A stretch of DNA of 12,874 nt, taken from positions 2,084,469-2,097,342 of the forward strand of contig NC_014722.1 in assembly GCF_000198775.1 (NCBI RefSeq), read 5' to 3'. Position 1 is the first letter of the stretch; each line of letters starts with the position of its first letter. Shown piece after piece: positions 5,889-12,874 of this stretch. Source of the DNA: Mycetohabitans rhizoxinica HKI 454. GTDB taxonomy: Bacteria > Pseudomonadota > Gammaproteobacteria > Burkholderiales > Burkholderiaceae. The notes below the pieces were generated by a model. It was not told where the DNA came from and searched no databases. It worked only from the letters and a program-made list of their open reading frames with translations. Both the position numbers and the translations under genes were made by a program.

Positions 5889-7385
5889 TTACTGCGGCAA
5901 CGCCGGCAGCTTCGACTGCGCGACATGGGAGAGCAGGTTAATCACCGATTCGTGCATCACGTTCGTGAACGGCTTCGGGTAGATGCCCATATACAGCACG
6001 AGCAACGCCAGCACCATCAACATCCAGAACTCGCGGCGACTCACATCGACGAGCTTCGCGACATGGTCGTTCGCGACCGCGCCAAAATAGACGCGCTTGA
6101 CCATCCACAACGTGTACGCGGCGCCCAGGATCAGCGTAATCGCCGCGAGCAATCCGATCCAGAAATTGAACTTCACGGCCGCCAGGATCACCATGAATTC
6201 GCCGACGAACCCGGATGTGCCCGGCAATCCACAATTGGCCATCGAGAACAGTATCGCGAGCGCCGCAAACTTAGGCATCGTGTTGACGACGCCACCGTAG
6301 TCAGCGATCTGGCGCGAGTGCATGCGGTCATACAGCACGCCGATGCACAGGAACATCGCACCCGACACGAAACCGTGCGAGATCATCTGTACGATGGCAC
6401 CTTCGACGCCGAGCTGGCTGAACAGAAAGAAGCCGAGCGTGACAAAACCCATGTGCGTGATCGACGAATACGCGACCAGCTTTTTCATGTCGGCCTGCAC
6501 CAGGGCGACGAAGCCGATATAGATCACGGCGACGAGCGACAGCGTGATGACGGCCGGCGCCAGCATGTGGCTCGCATCCGGCGCGATCGGCAGCGAGAAG
6601 CGCAGGAAGCCGTACGCGCCCAGCTTCAGCATGATCGCCGCCAACACGACCGAGCCGCCAGTCGGCGCCTCGACGTGCGCGTCGGGCAACCATGTGTGCA
6701 CCGGCCACATCGGCACCTTCACCGCAAACGCGAGGAAGAACGCGACGAACAACAGCACCTGCGGCGTCATGCCGAGCGGCAGCGCGTGCCAAGCTGACAA
6801 CTCGAACGATTGCGACTGCGTGTACAAGTAAATCAATGCGACCAGCATCAGCAACGAGCCGGCCAGCGTGTACAGGAAGAACTTGAACGCCGCATACACG
6901 CGGTTCGGGCCGCCCCAGACACCGATAATCAGGTACATCGGGATCAGCGTCGCCTCAAAGAACACATAGAACAGCATTCCGTCGGCCGCCGAGAACACGC
7001 CCACCATCAAGCCCGACAGGATGAGGAACGCGGCCATGTACTGCGCCACGCGGTCCGTAATCACCTCCCATCCGGCAATCACAACGATGACCGTGATGAA
7101 TGCGGTCAGCACGACGAACCACATCGACAGCCCGTCGACGCCGAGGTGATACGTGATATTGAAACGTTCGATCCACGGCGCGACTTCAACGAACTGCAGC
7201 GCCGAGGTGCTTGCGTCGAAGCCGCTGATCAACGGCAGCGTGACGATGAAGCTAATCACCGCGCCGATCAGCGCAGTCCAGCGCGCGACACCGGGTGTCT
7301 TGTCTGAGCCGACTGCAAGAACGGCAATACCGAACGCGATCGGCAACCAGATCGCGAAAGTCAAAACGGGGAAATGAGCGTGCAT
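5889..7385 (-). CDS. nuoM: NADH-quinone oxidoreductase subunit M (NuoM)
   Basis: A 498-residue antiporter-like proton-channel subunit of complex I, located in the inner membrane. Glu144 in FYVFFEATLIPMYLIIGVWG aligns with the essential Glu144 of the E. coli protein. Lys223 (FAVKVPMWPVHTWLPDAHVE) and Lys254 (IMLKLGAYG) are the expected channel lysines. Many transmembrane helices are evident throughout. The ATG at 7385 has GAGG 6 nt upstream and starts 13 nt after the nuoL stop. Length and motifs are normal, with no disruption. Confidence 0.98.
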   Translation of the reverse strand: MHAHFPVLTFAIWLPIAFGIAVLAVGSDKTPGVARWTALIGAVISFIVTLPLISGFDASTSALQFVEVAPWIERFNITYHLGVDGLSMWFVVLTAFITVIVVIAGWEVITDRVAQYMAAFLILSGLMVGVFSAADGMLFYVFFEATLIPMYLIIGVWGGPNRVYAAFKFFLYTLAGSLLMLVALIYLYTQSQSFELSAWHALPLGMTPQVLLFVAFFLAFAVKVPMWPVHTWLPDAHVEAPTGGSVVLAAIMLKLGAYGFLRFSLPIAPDASHMLAPAVITLSLVAVIYIGFVALVQADMKKLVAYSSITHMGFVTLGFFLFSQLGVEGAIVQMISHGFVSGAMFLCIGVLYDRMHSRQIADYGGVVNTMPKFAALAILFSMANCGLPGTSGFVGEFMVILAAVKFNFWIGLLAAITLILGAAYTLWMVKRVYFGAVANDHVAKLVDVSRREFWMLMVLALLVLYMGIYPKPFTNVMHESVINLLSHVAQSKLPALPQ

Positions 7386-7398
7386 ACCTGTCCTCGCG

Positions 7399-9432
7399 TT
7401 ATTTGCTCAGCGTAACGAACAGGGTCAGCAACCCCAACATGCCGATAATCATGGCGAACGCGTAGTGGTAAATGTAACCAGTTTGCAGGAAGCGGATCAC
7501 GCCGGCAAACTTCGCGACCGCGCGCGCGCTGCCGTTGACCAAACCGTCGATCACGACGACATCGCCCTCCTTCCAAAGTCCTTTGCCGAACGTCACCGCG
7601 CCCTTAGCGAACACGACCTCGTTGATCTTGTCCATGTAGTACTTATTGTCTAGCAGCGTATAGATGCCCGAGAAGCGCTGGCGGATCGCCGCCGGGAGGT
7701 CTGGCCGCTTCAGGTACAGGAACCAGGCGACGATGACACCGACCAACGCGAGCCAGATCGGCAAACTGGATAGCGAGTGCAGCGCCATCGGCATCCAGCC
7801 GTGAAACTCCCCGGCCATCTCCCGCAACGCGTCGTGGTGCTCACTGATGTAGACAACCTTATCGAACACGACGCCGTGCGAGAAGAAGTCGCCGAAAATC
7901 ATCGGGCCCACCGCGATCGCACCGATCACAACGGACGGGATCGCGAGCAGCACCAGCGGCAGCGTGACCACCCACGGCGTCTCGTGCGGCTCGTGCGCGC
8001 CATGCCCATGATGGCCGTGCCCATCGTCGTCATGACGCACGTTGCGGAAGCGCTCCGGACCGTGGAACACCATGAAAACCATCCGGAATGCGTACAGCGC
8101 AGTCACGAACACGCTGGCGGTCACCGCGAAGTACGCGAATCCCGAGCCCGGCAAATGCGACAACTTGACCGCCTCGATAATCGAGTCCTTCGAATAAAAG
8201 CCAGAGAAGAACGGCGTGCCGATCAGCGCAAGCGAGCCGACCAACGACGTTATCCACGTGATCGGCATGTACTTGCGCAGCCCGCCCATGTTGCGCATAT
8301 CCTGGTCGTGATGCATGCCGATGATCACTGAACCGGCACCCAGGAACAGCAGTGCCTTAAAGAACGCGTGCGTCATCAGGTGGAATACCGCGACCGAGTA
8401 TGCGGAGGCGCCGAGCGCTACGGTCATGTAACCGAGCTGGGACAGCGTCGAGTACGCGACGACCCGCTTGATATCGTTCTGCACGATACCGAGGAAGCCC
8501 ATGAACAGTGCAGTGATCGCGCCAATCACCATCACGAACGACAGCGCGGCGTCGGACAACTCGAACAGCGGCGACATCCGCGTGACCATGAAGATGCCCG
8601 CGGTCACCATCGTGGCGGCGTGGATCAGCGCGGAGATCGGCGTCGGGCCTTCCATCGAGTCAGGTAGCCAGACGTGCAGCGGGAACTGCGCGGACTTGCC
8701 CATCGCGCCGATGAACAGGCAGATGCAAGTCACCGTAATCAGCTGCCAGTGCGTGCCGGGCAGCATGCCTGCGCTGGTCAGCGCGTCGCGATGCGCGAAG
8801 ACGTCGCCATAGTTCAACGAGCCGACATACGCGAGCACCAGACCGATGCCGAGCAAAAAGCCAAAGTCACCGACGCGGTTCACGAGGAACGCCTTCAGGT
8901 TCGCGTAGATCGCAGTCGGACGCGTGTACCAAAAGCCGATCAGCAAGTAGGACACCAGCCCGACCGCTTCCCACCCGAAGAACAGTTGCAGGAAGTTGTT
9001 GCTCATCACGAGCATCAGCATCGAGAACGTGAACAGCGAGATGTACGAGAAGAAGCGCTGATAGCCCGGGTCCTCCTGCATGTAGCCGATCGTGTAGATA
9101 TGCACCATCAGCGACACGAAGGTGACCACGCACATCATCATCGCAGTCAGCGAGTCGACCAGGAAGCCGATTTCGAGCTTCAAGCTGTCCTGTCCCGGCA
9201 CGATGCTCGGCAGCGTCGCCCATTCGTAGATCGTGCCGTTGAAACTGGCGCCATCGAGCACATCGAGGAACACCAGCGCGGAGATCACGAATGCGATTGC
9301 TACGCCGAGGATCGTCACGCGATGCGCGTTGTGGCGGCCGATGGTCTTGCCGAACAGGCCGGCGATCAGCGAGCCGGCCAGGGGCGCCAGCGGGACTGCC
9401 AGCAGTAGGTTGGGATTGAGTATCGTTGCCAT
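7399..9432 (-). CDS. nuoL: NADH-quinone oxidoreductase subunit L (NuoL)
   Basis: The distal antiporter-like subunit of complex I, 677 residues against 613 in E. coli. It carries Glu155 (QLFFGWEAVGLVSYLLIGFW), Lys246 (GAMGKSAQFPLHVWLPDSME) and the GPTPISALIHAATMVTAG signature. The C-terminal part should form the long lateral helix that braces NuoM and NuoN. Part of the extra length is a His-rich loop at about residues 463-480 (HDDDGHGHHGHGAHEPHE), just before a transmembrane segment. The ATG at 9432 lies 20 nt after the nuoK stop, and the nearest AAGGA is about 16 nt upstream, so translational coupling is likely. The gene is intact. Confidence 0.98.
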   Translation of the reverse strand: MATILNPNLLLAVPLAPLAGSLIAGLFGKTIGRHNAHRVTILGVAIAFVISALVFLDVLDGASFNGTIYEWATLPSIVPGQDSLKLEIGFLVDSLTAMMMCVVTFVSLMVHIYTIGYMQEDPGYQRFFSYISLFTFSMLMLVMSNNFLQLFFGWEAVGLVSYLLIGFWYTRPTAIYANLKAFLVNRVGDFGFLLGIGLVLAYVGSLNYGDVFAHRDALTSAGMLPGTHWQLITVTCICLFIGAMGKSAQFPLHVWLPDSMEGPTPISALIHAATMVTAGIFMVTRMSPLFELSDAALSFVMVIGAITALFMGFLGIVQNDIKRVVAYSTLSQLGYMTVALGASAYSVAVFHLMTHAFFKALLFLGAGSVIIGMHHDQDMRNMGGLRKYMPITWITSLVGSLALIGTPFFSGFYSKDSIIEAVKLSHLPGSGFAYFAVTASVFVTALYAFRMVFMVFHGPERFRNVRHDDDGHGHHGHGAHEPHETPWVVTLPLVLLAIPSVVIGAIAVGPMIFGDFFSHGVVFDKVVYISEHHDALREMAGEFHGWMPMALHSLSSLPIWLALVGVIVAWFLYLKRPDLPAAIRQRFSGIYTLLDNKYYMDKINEVVFAKGAVTFGKGLWKEGDVVVIDGLVNGSARAVAKFAGVIRFLQTGYIYHYAFAMIIGMLGLLTLFVTLSK

Positions 9433-9452
9433 AACAGTCAGGGCCTTTTTCC

Positions 9453-9758
9453 TTAACCCTTGAGCCGGTCGAGATCCTCGACGTTGATCGTGTCGAGGCT
9501 GCGGAACAATGTGACCAGGATCGCGAGGCCGATCGCCGCTTCGGCCGCGGCCACGGTCAGCACAAAGAACACGAAGATCTGGCCGTGCGCGTCGCCGAGA
9601 TAGTGCGAGAACGCGACGAAATTGGTGTTCACCGCGAGCAGCATCAACTCGATCGCCATCAAGATGATGATCACGTTGCGGCGGTTCAGGAAGATCCCAA
9701 CGATCGAGATCGCAAATAGGATTGCGCCGAGCACGAGGTAATGAGCGAGGCTCAACAT
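9453..9758 (-). CDS. nuoK: NADH-quinone oxidoreductase subunit K (NuoK)
   Basis: A small 101-residue membrane subunit with three transmembrane helices that links the quinone module to the proton channels. The two membrane glutamates needed for coupling are present at Glu37 ([15 protein letters not shown]) and Glu73 ([14 protein letters not shown]). The open frame extends further upstream, but the ATG at 9758 ([15 protein letters not shown]) gives the family length and has AAGGAG about 9 nt upstream, so it is chosen. It starts 22 nt after the nuoJ stop. Confidence 0.98.
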   Translation of the reverse strand: MLSLAHYLVLGAILFAISIVGIFLNRRNVIIILMAIELMLLAVNTNFVAFSHYLGDAHGQIFVFFVLTVAAAEAAIGLAILVTLFRSLDTINVEDLDRLKG

Positions 9759-9780
9759 GGTTCTTTTCTCCTTGTCTCGA

Positions 9781-10473
9781 TCAGCGAGTGTCGCCAACCG
9801 CGCCAGCACCGGTGTTGCCCGGCGTCGCCGGTTGCGTCGAGGCGTCCGGTGCCTGCTTCTCGGCGGCCATTCGTACCAGCCGCACGCGATCCTCGCGCCG
9901 CACCCGCACCTGCTCGCTGACGCGCTGGCGCTTCACGTCCTTGCCGTCGCGGATCGTCAGCGCGAGCGCCGCGACGATCGCGACCAACAGCACGAGGCCC
10001 GCGACCTCGAACGCGAAGATGTAGTCGCTGTAGATGATGCGGCCAATCATACGGGTGTTCGATAGCGCGCCCCCGGCTCCGGCTGCTTGTGTCGCCTGCA
10101 CGGCATCATGCACCGGCGAAACGGTCGCGCCGTAACCGTGCCACAGAATCAACGCGGTCTCGATCACGATGATCGCGCCGACAATCGTCGCCACCGGCAC
10201 AAAGCGGCGGAAGTCGCGCCGCAACACATCGAGGTTGATGTCCAGCATCATCACGACGAACAGGAACAGCACCATCACGGCGCCGACGTAGACGAGCACC
10301 AACAGGATCGCGAGGAACTCGGCCTCGAGCAGCATCCAGATCGCGGCGGCGTTGAAGAACGCGAGCACTAGAAACAGCGCCGAGCTCACCGGGTTGCGCG
10401 CGGTAATCACCTTGAGCCCTGACACGGTCATGAGCAGCGCGAAGATGTAGAAAAGGACGGTCGTGAATTCCAT
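9781..10473 (-). CDS. nuoJ: NADH-quinone oxidoreductase subunit J (NuoJ)
   Basis: A membrane subunit of complex I with five hydrophobic helices. The third helix region ([20 protein letters not shown]) contains the family's pi-bulge segment implicated in coupling. The frame is open upstream, but that extension is Arg-rich and shadows nuoI. The ATG at 10473 ([20 protein letters not shown]) gives a normal NuoJ N-terminus and a 230-residue product. Compared with E. coli (about 184) there is an extra hydrophilic tail of roughly 50 residues: an Arg-rich part ([20 protein letters not shown]) followed by an Ala/Pro/Thr/Gly-rich end. The start has only a weak ribosome site and lies 67 nt after nuoI, the largest gap in the operon. 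Confidence 0.97.
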   Translation of the reverse strand: MEFTTVLFYIFALLMTVSGLKVITARNPVSSALFLVLAFFNAAAIWMLLEAEFLAILLVLVYVGAVMVLFLFVVMMLDINLDVLRRDFRRFVPVATIVGAIIVIETALILWHGYGATVSPVHDAVQATQAAGAGGALSNTRMIGRIIYSDYIFAFEVAGLVLLVAIVAALALTIRDGKDVKRQRVSEQVRVRREDRVRLVRMAAEKQAPDASTQPATPGNTGAGAVGDTR

Positions 10474-10513
10474 GTTTACCGGATCATCGTTAGGCGTATC
10501 GTTATCGTATCGT
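10474..10513 (-). repeat. Short degenerate ACGATA-type repeats in the nuoI-nuoJ gap
   Basis: On the minus strand the gap reads ACGATACGATAACGATACG followed by CCTAACGATGATCC, giving three to four copies of an ACGAT(A) unit just before the nuoJ start. This is short and may be chance, but it is A-rich in an otherwise GC-rich operon and would keep the nuoJ initiation region unstructured. Confidence 0.4.
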
Positions 10514-10540
10514 GCGTCGGGGCGACGAGCCCCGCGACGC
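10514..10540 (-). other. Intercistronic hairpin directly behind nuoI
   Basis: On the plus strand GCGTCGGGGC (10514-10523), loop GACGA, then GCCCC-GC-GACGC (10529-10540) form a 10-bp GC-rich stem interrupted only by a 2-nt bulge. It abuts the nuoI stop codon (10541-10543). There is no U-tract, so it is not a typical intrinsic terminator. An mRNA-stability or processing element that tunes expression of the two operon halves is more likely. Confidence 0.55.
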
Positions 10541-11029
10541 TCACCGGTACGGTGCGTCGGCCGCCTTCGCCGCCGCAATCTGGGCTTCGTAGCGATCGCC
10601 GACCGCGAGCAGCATGTCCTTCGTGAAATACAGGTCGCCGCGCTTCTCGCCGTGATACTCGAGGATCTGCGTCTCGACGATCGAATCGACCGGGCAGCTC
10701 TCTTCGCAAAAGCCACAGAAGATGCACTTGGTTAGGTCGATGTCGTAACGCGTCGTGCGGCGCGTGTTGTCAGCACGGACTTCCGATTCGATCGTGATCG
10801 CCAGTGCCGGACAGACCGCCTCGCACAGCTTGCATGCAATGCAGCGCTCCTCGCCATTCTCATAGCGGCGCAGCGCATGCAGTCCGCGAAAGCGCGGCGA
10901 AATCGGCGTCTTTTCTTCGGGAAACTGCACAGTAATCTTGCGCTGGAACGCATACCGTCCGGTCAGCGCGAGCCCCTTGAGCAACTCGGTCAGAAAGAAT
11001 GTCTTGAAAAAATTCTGAATTGCGTTCAT
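10541..11029 (-). CDS. nuoI: NADH-quinone oxidoreductase subunit I (NuoI), 2x[4Fe-4S]
   Basis: A 162-residue ferredoxin-like subunit of the peripheral arm that passes electrons toward the quinone site. Two classic cluster motifs are present: [12 protein letters not shown] (Cys63, 66, 69, 73) and [12 protein letters not shown] (Cys102, 105, 108, 112). Each cluster takes its fourth Cys from the other motif, as in 8Fe ferredoxins. The length matches the short alpha/betaproteobacterial and mitochondrial (TYKY) type rather than the 180-residue E. coli form. The ATG at 11029 has AAGGTG 5 nt upstream, which overlaps the nuoH stop codon region (gap 9 nt), so the two genes are probably translationally coupled. 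Confidence 0.98.
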   Translation of the reverse strand: MNAIQNFFKTFFLTELLKGLALTGRYAFQRKITVQFPEEKTPISPRFRGLHALRRYENGEERCIACKLCEAVCPALAITIESEVRADNTRRTTRYDIDLTKCIFCGFCEESCPVDSIVETQILEYHGEKRGDLYFTKDMLLAVGDRYEAQIAAAKAADAPYR

Positions 11030-11038
11030 GGCAACACC

Positions 11039-12103
11039 TTATTTCCAGATGTTCAGCGGCGACATGATCCAAAAGCCGACCACGACCAACCACACGACAC
11101 AAACCGGAATGAAGATCTTCCAGCCCAAGCGCATGATCTGGTCGTAGCGATAACGCGGGAACGTCGCGCGGGCCCAGATGAACACCGACAGCAGGAAGAA
11201 TACTTTGAGCACCAGCCAGACGATGCCCGGGATGAACGACAGGAACTCGAACGGCGCGCTCCAACCACCGAGGAACAGCGTCGCGGCGAGCGCCGAGATC
11301 ACGATCATGTTGATGTACTCGGCGAGGAAGAACAGCGCAAACGCCATCCCCGAGTAGTCGATCATGTGCCCGGCGACGATTTCCGACTCGCCTTCGACGA
11401 CGTCAAATGGGTGCCGGTTAGTTTCGGCAATGCCGGAGATGAAGTAGACGACGAACATCGGCAACAGCGGCAGCCAGTTCCACGACAGGAAGTTCAGGCC
11501 GAGCCCGGCGAACAACCCGCGCTGTTGCGAATGCACGATATCAGATAGGTTTAGGCTGCCCGACGTCATCAGCACGACGACCAGCGCGAAGCCCATCGCG
11601 ATTTCATACGACACCATCTGCGCGGCCGCGCGCATCGCGCCGAGGAACGCGTACTTCGAATTCGACGCCCAGCCAGCGAGGATCACGCCGTACACGCCGA
11701 GCGACGAAATCGCCATTGCATACAGCAAGCCGGCGTTGATGTCGCCCAGCACCGCCTCGGCCTGGAACGGAATCACCGCCCAGACGCCAAACGCCGGCAC
11801 TACGACCATAATCGGCGCGACGAGGTAGATCCACTTGGTGGCTTGCGCCGGCTGGATCACTTCCTTGAGCAGCAGCTTGACCACGTCGGCGATCGGCTGC
11901 AACAGCCCCTTCGGCCCGACGCGGTTCGGCCCGAGCCGCACGTGCATCCAACCGATCAGCTTGCGCTCCCACAGAATCAGATAGGCGACGCACAACAGGA
12001 TCGCGACTGACACGATGAGAATGCGCACCAGCGCCCATACGGTCGGCCACGCAACGCCCAGCAACTGGCTGCCGGTTGCATTGATCGTTTCGAACACGCC
12101 CAT
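11039..12103 (-). CDS. nuoH: NADH-quinone oxidoreductase subunit H (NuoH)
   Basis: A 354-residue membrane subunit that anchors the peripheral arm and lines the quinone-access channel. The hallmark [19 protein letters not shown] (about 46-64), [15 protein letters not shown] (67-81) and [15 protein letters not shown] (227-241) loops are complete, as is the [20 protein letters not shown] segment (148-166). About eight transmembrane helices are expected. Its ATG follows the nuoG TAA with no gap (TAA-ATG), so translation should be coupled to nuoG. Normal length and no disruption. Confidence 0.98.
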   Translation of the reverse strand: MGVFETINATGSQLLGVAWPTVWALVRILIVSVAILLCVAYLILWERKLIGWMHVRLGPNRVGPKGLLQPIADVVKLLLKEVIQPAQATKWIYLVAPIMVVVPAFGVWAVIPFQAEAVLGDINAGLLYAMAISSLGVYGVILAGWASNSKYAFLGAMRAAAQMVSYEIAMGFALVVVLMTSGSLNLSDIVHSQQRGLFAGLGLNFLSWNWLPLLPMFVVYFISGIAETNRHPFDVVEGESEIVAGHMIDYSGMAFALFFLAEYINMIVISALAATLFLGGWSAPFEFLSFIPGIVWLVLKVFFLLSVFIWARATFPRYRYDQIMRLGWKIFIPVCVVWLVVVGFWIMSPLNIWK

Positions 12104-12874
12104 TTAAGCCTTCTCCACCAGCAGATCACCAAACAGGCTGCCGAGCTGGGCCGCGGCGGACGTCGCCGCCGGCACACGCACGACCGCGTCATGCAGCTTC
12201 GCATCGCGCAGCGCCGGCAGCGTCACCGACGCCTCGCCCTGCCGCACGCATACCGCATCCCCTTCCTTGAGTCCGAGCTGGTCAAACAGCGCAGCGGGCA
12301 ACGACACGTGCAGCGCAGCTTTCGCGGCCGCGGTCAAATGCAGTGACGGTGCACGGCGAACCAGCGGGTCGGCGTCGTAGATCGGCACGTCGGCAATCCG
12401 CTCGAATGCGCCGGCCGCGCGCGTCGATGCGCCGCGCGCCAGCGGCGCACGCGTCGCGTTCGACAGACGCGCCTGCACGTCCACGCCTTCCAACGCCGCA
12501 GCCGCCACTTCCTCGGCGCTCGTGTATTCAAAGTTCGGCAGTCCAAGCAGGTTGCCCAGCACGCGTAGCACCTTCCAGCCCGGCCGTGTCTCACCGAGCG
12601 GGCGCACGACGCCAGTGAACGGCTGCACCGTGCCCTGCGCGTTGATGAACGTGCCAGCAGTCTCGGTGAACGGCGCGATCGGCAGCAGCACGTCCGCGTA
12701 GTCGGTGCCGGTCTTGAACGACGACAGCGCAACGACCATGTCGGCCTGCGCCAGCGCCGCACGGGCCTGCCGTGGATTCGCGGCGTCGAACTCCGGTTCG
12801 ACGTTGAATAGCAGATAGGCGCGCCGCGGCGACGCGAATGCCTGCGCGGCGTCCACGCCACCCTCACCGGGCAA
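12104..12874 (-). CDS. nuoG: NADH-quinone oxidoreductase subunit G (NuoG), C-terminal part only
   Basis: Only the last 256 or so residues of this normally 750-900-residue iron-sulfur subunit lie in the window; the frame is open at the right edge. What is visible is the end of the molybdopterin-oxidoreductase-like domain (DMVVALSSFKTGTDYADVLL, ETAGTFINAQGTVQPFTGVV, RPLGETRPGWKVLRVLGNLL). A C-terminal domain of the molybdopterin-dinucleotide-binding type follows (HVSLPAALFDQLGLKEGDAV). In complex I these domains are structural and hold no cofactor. The Fe-S ligands are in the missing N-terminal part. It ends directly at the nuoH ATG. Confidence 0.95.
   Translation of the reverse strand: MPGEGGVDAAQAFASPRRAYLLFNVEPEFDAANPRQARAALAQADMVVALSSFKTGTDYADVLLPIAPFTETAGTFINAQGTVQPFTGVVRPLGETRPGWKVLRVLGNLLGLPNFEYTSAEEVAAAALEGVDVQARLSNATRAPLARGASTRAAGAFERIADVPIYDADPLVRRAPSLHLTAAAKAALHVSLPAALFDQLGLKEGDAVCVRQGEASVTLPALRDAKLHDAVVRVPAATSAAAQLGSLFGDLLVEKA

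Noticed and set aside
5865..6797. 310-codon open frame on the plus strand
   Set aside because: It lies antisense to nuoM and is rich in Arg, His, Gln and Asp, the typical by-product of GC-rich third positions in a real gene on the other strand.
8674..9408. 244-codon open frame on the plus strand (and similar ones at 6810-7307, 7777-8331 and 10877-11548)
   Set aside because: They are antisense to nuoL, nuoM, nuoI and nuoH with the same His/Arg/Gln-rich composition, no ribosome sites and no domains.
9759..9809. N-terminal extension of NuoK by 17 residues
   Set aside because: It overlaps the 3' end of nuoJ, and the ATG at 9758 has a good ribosome site and gives the family length.
10514..10540. 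Intrinsic terminator behind nuoI
   Set aside because: The stem is strong but no U-tract follows in either direction, and essential operon genes continue downstream.
10474..10716. N-terminal extension of NuoJ by 81 residues
   Set aside because: The extension is Arg/Ser-rich, overlaps nuoI in another frame and precedes a normal NuoJ N-terminus at 10473.
1..12874. CRISPR array, tRNA, rRNA or attachment site
   Set aside because: No regularly spaced repeats, tRNA-like cloverleaf, rRNA sequence or paired direct repeats flanking the accessory region were seen by eye.

Overview
The window looks like chromosome of a betaproteobacterium, most likely Burkholderiaceae. This rests on the nuo gene order, a DUF2818 gene and a Nudix hydrolase gene directly behind nuoN, and high GC in the respiratory genes. 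The combination of decayed insertion sequence, pseudogenes and injection-system relics would fit a Burkholderia relative such as Mycetohabitans, but genus level is inference only.

Layout. From 12874 down to 3451, on the minus strand, lies a tightly packed ordinary operon for respiratory complex I: nuoG (3' part only), nuoH, nuoI, nuoJ, nuoK, nuoL, nuoM, nuoN, then a small DUF2818 membrane protein and an ADP-ribose-pyrophosphatase-like Nudix hydrolase. NuoI carries electrons through two 4Fe-4S clusters, NuoH with its neighbours forms the quinone site, and NuoJ/K/L/M/N form the proton-pumping membrane arm. Intergenic gaps are 0 to 67 nt, so the block is probably one transcription unit. The widest gap (nuoI-nuoJ) holds a strong hairpin directly behind the nuoI stop.

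From about 3450 to 1 the content changes to an accessory, decayed region. It holds a truncated, frameshifted IS3-family transposase remnant (about 3001-3362, plus strand), then two minus-strand relics. I read these as parts of an extracellular contractile injection system (eCIS, Afp/PVC-like): the C-terminal part of a tape-measure protein (about 2989-2399, with one in-frame TAA) and a fragment of the AAA+ ATPase (about 1323-825, frameshifted, cut just after Walker A). The order tape measure then ATPase matches afp14-afp15. Between them sits an apparently intact, lower-GC alpha/beta hydrolase gene (2263-1304) with a complete Ser-Asp-His set of candidates. At the left edge (3-791, plus strand) is an Ala-rich protein of unknown function whose 5' end is probably outside the window.

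The complex I block is conventional. The part worth a second look is the eCIS relic with the intact hydrolase embedded in it, and the unknown protein convergent with it. No intact novel system is visible in this window.
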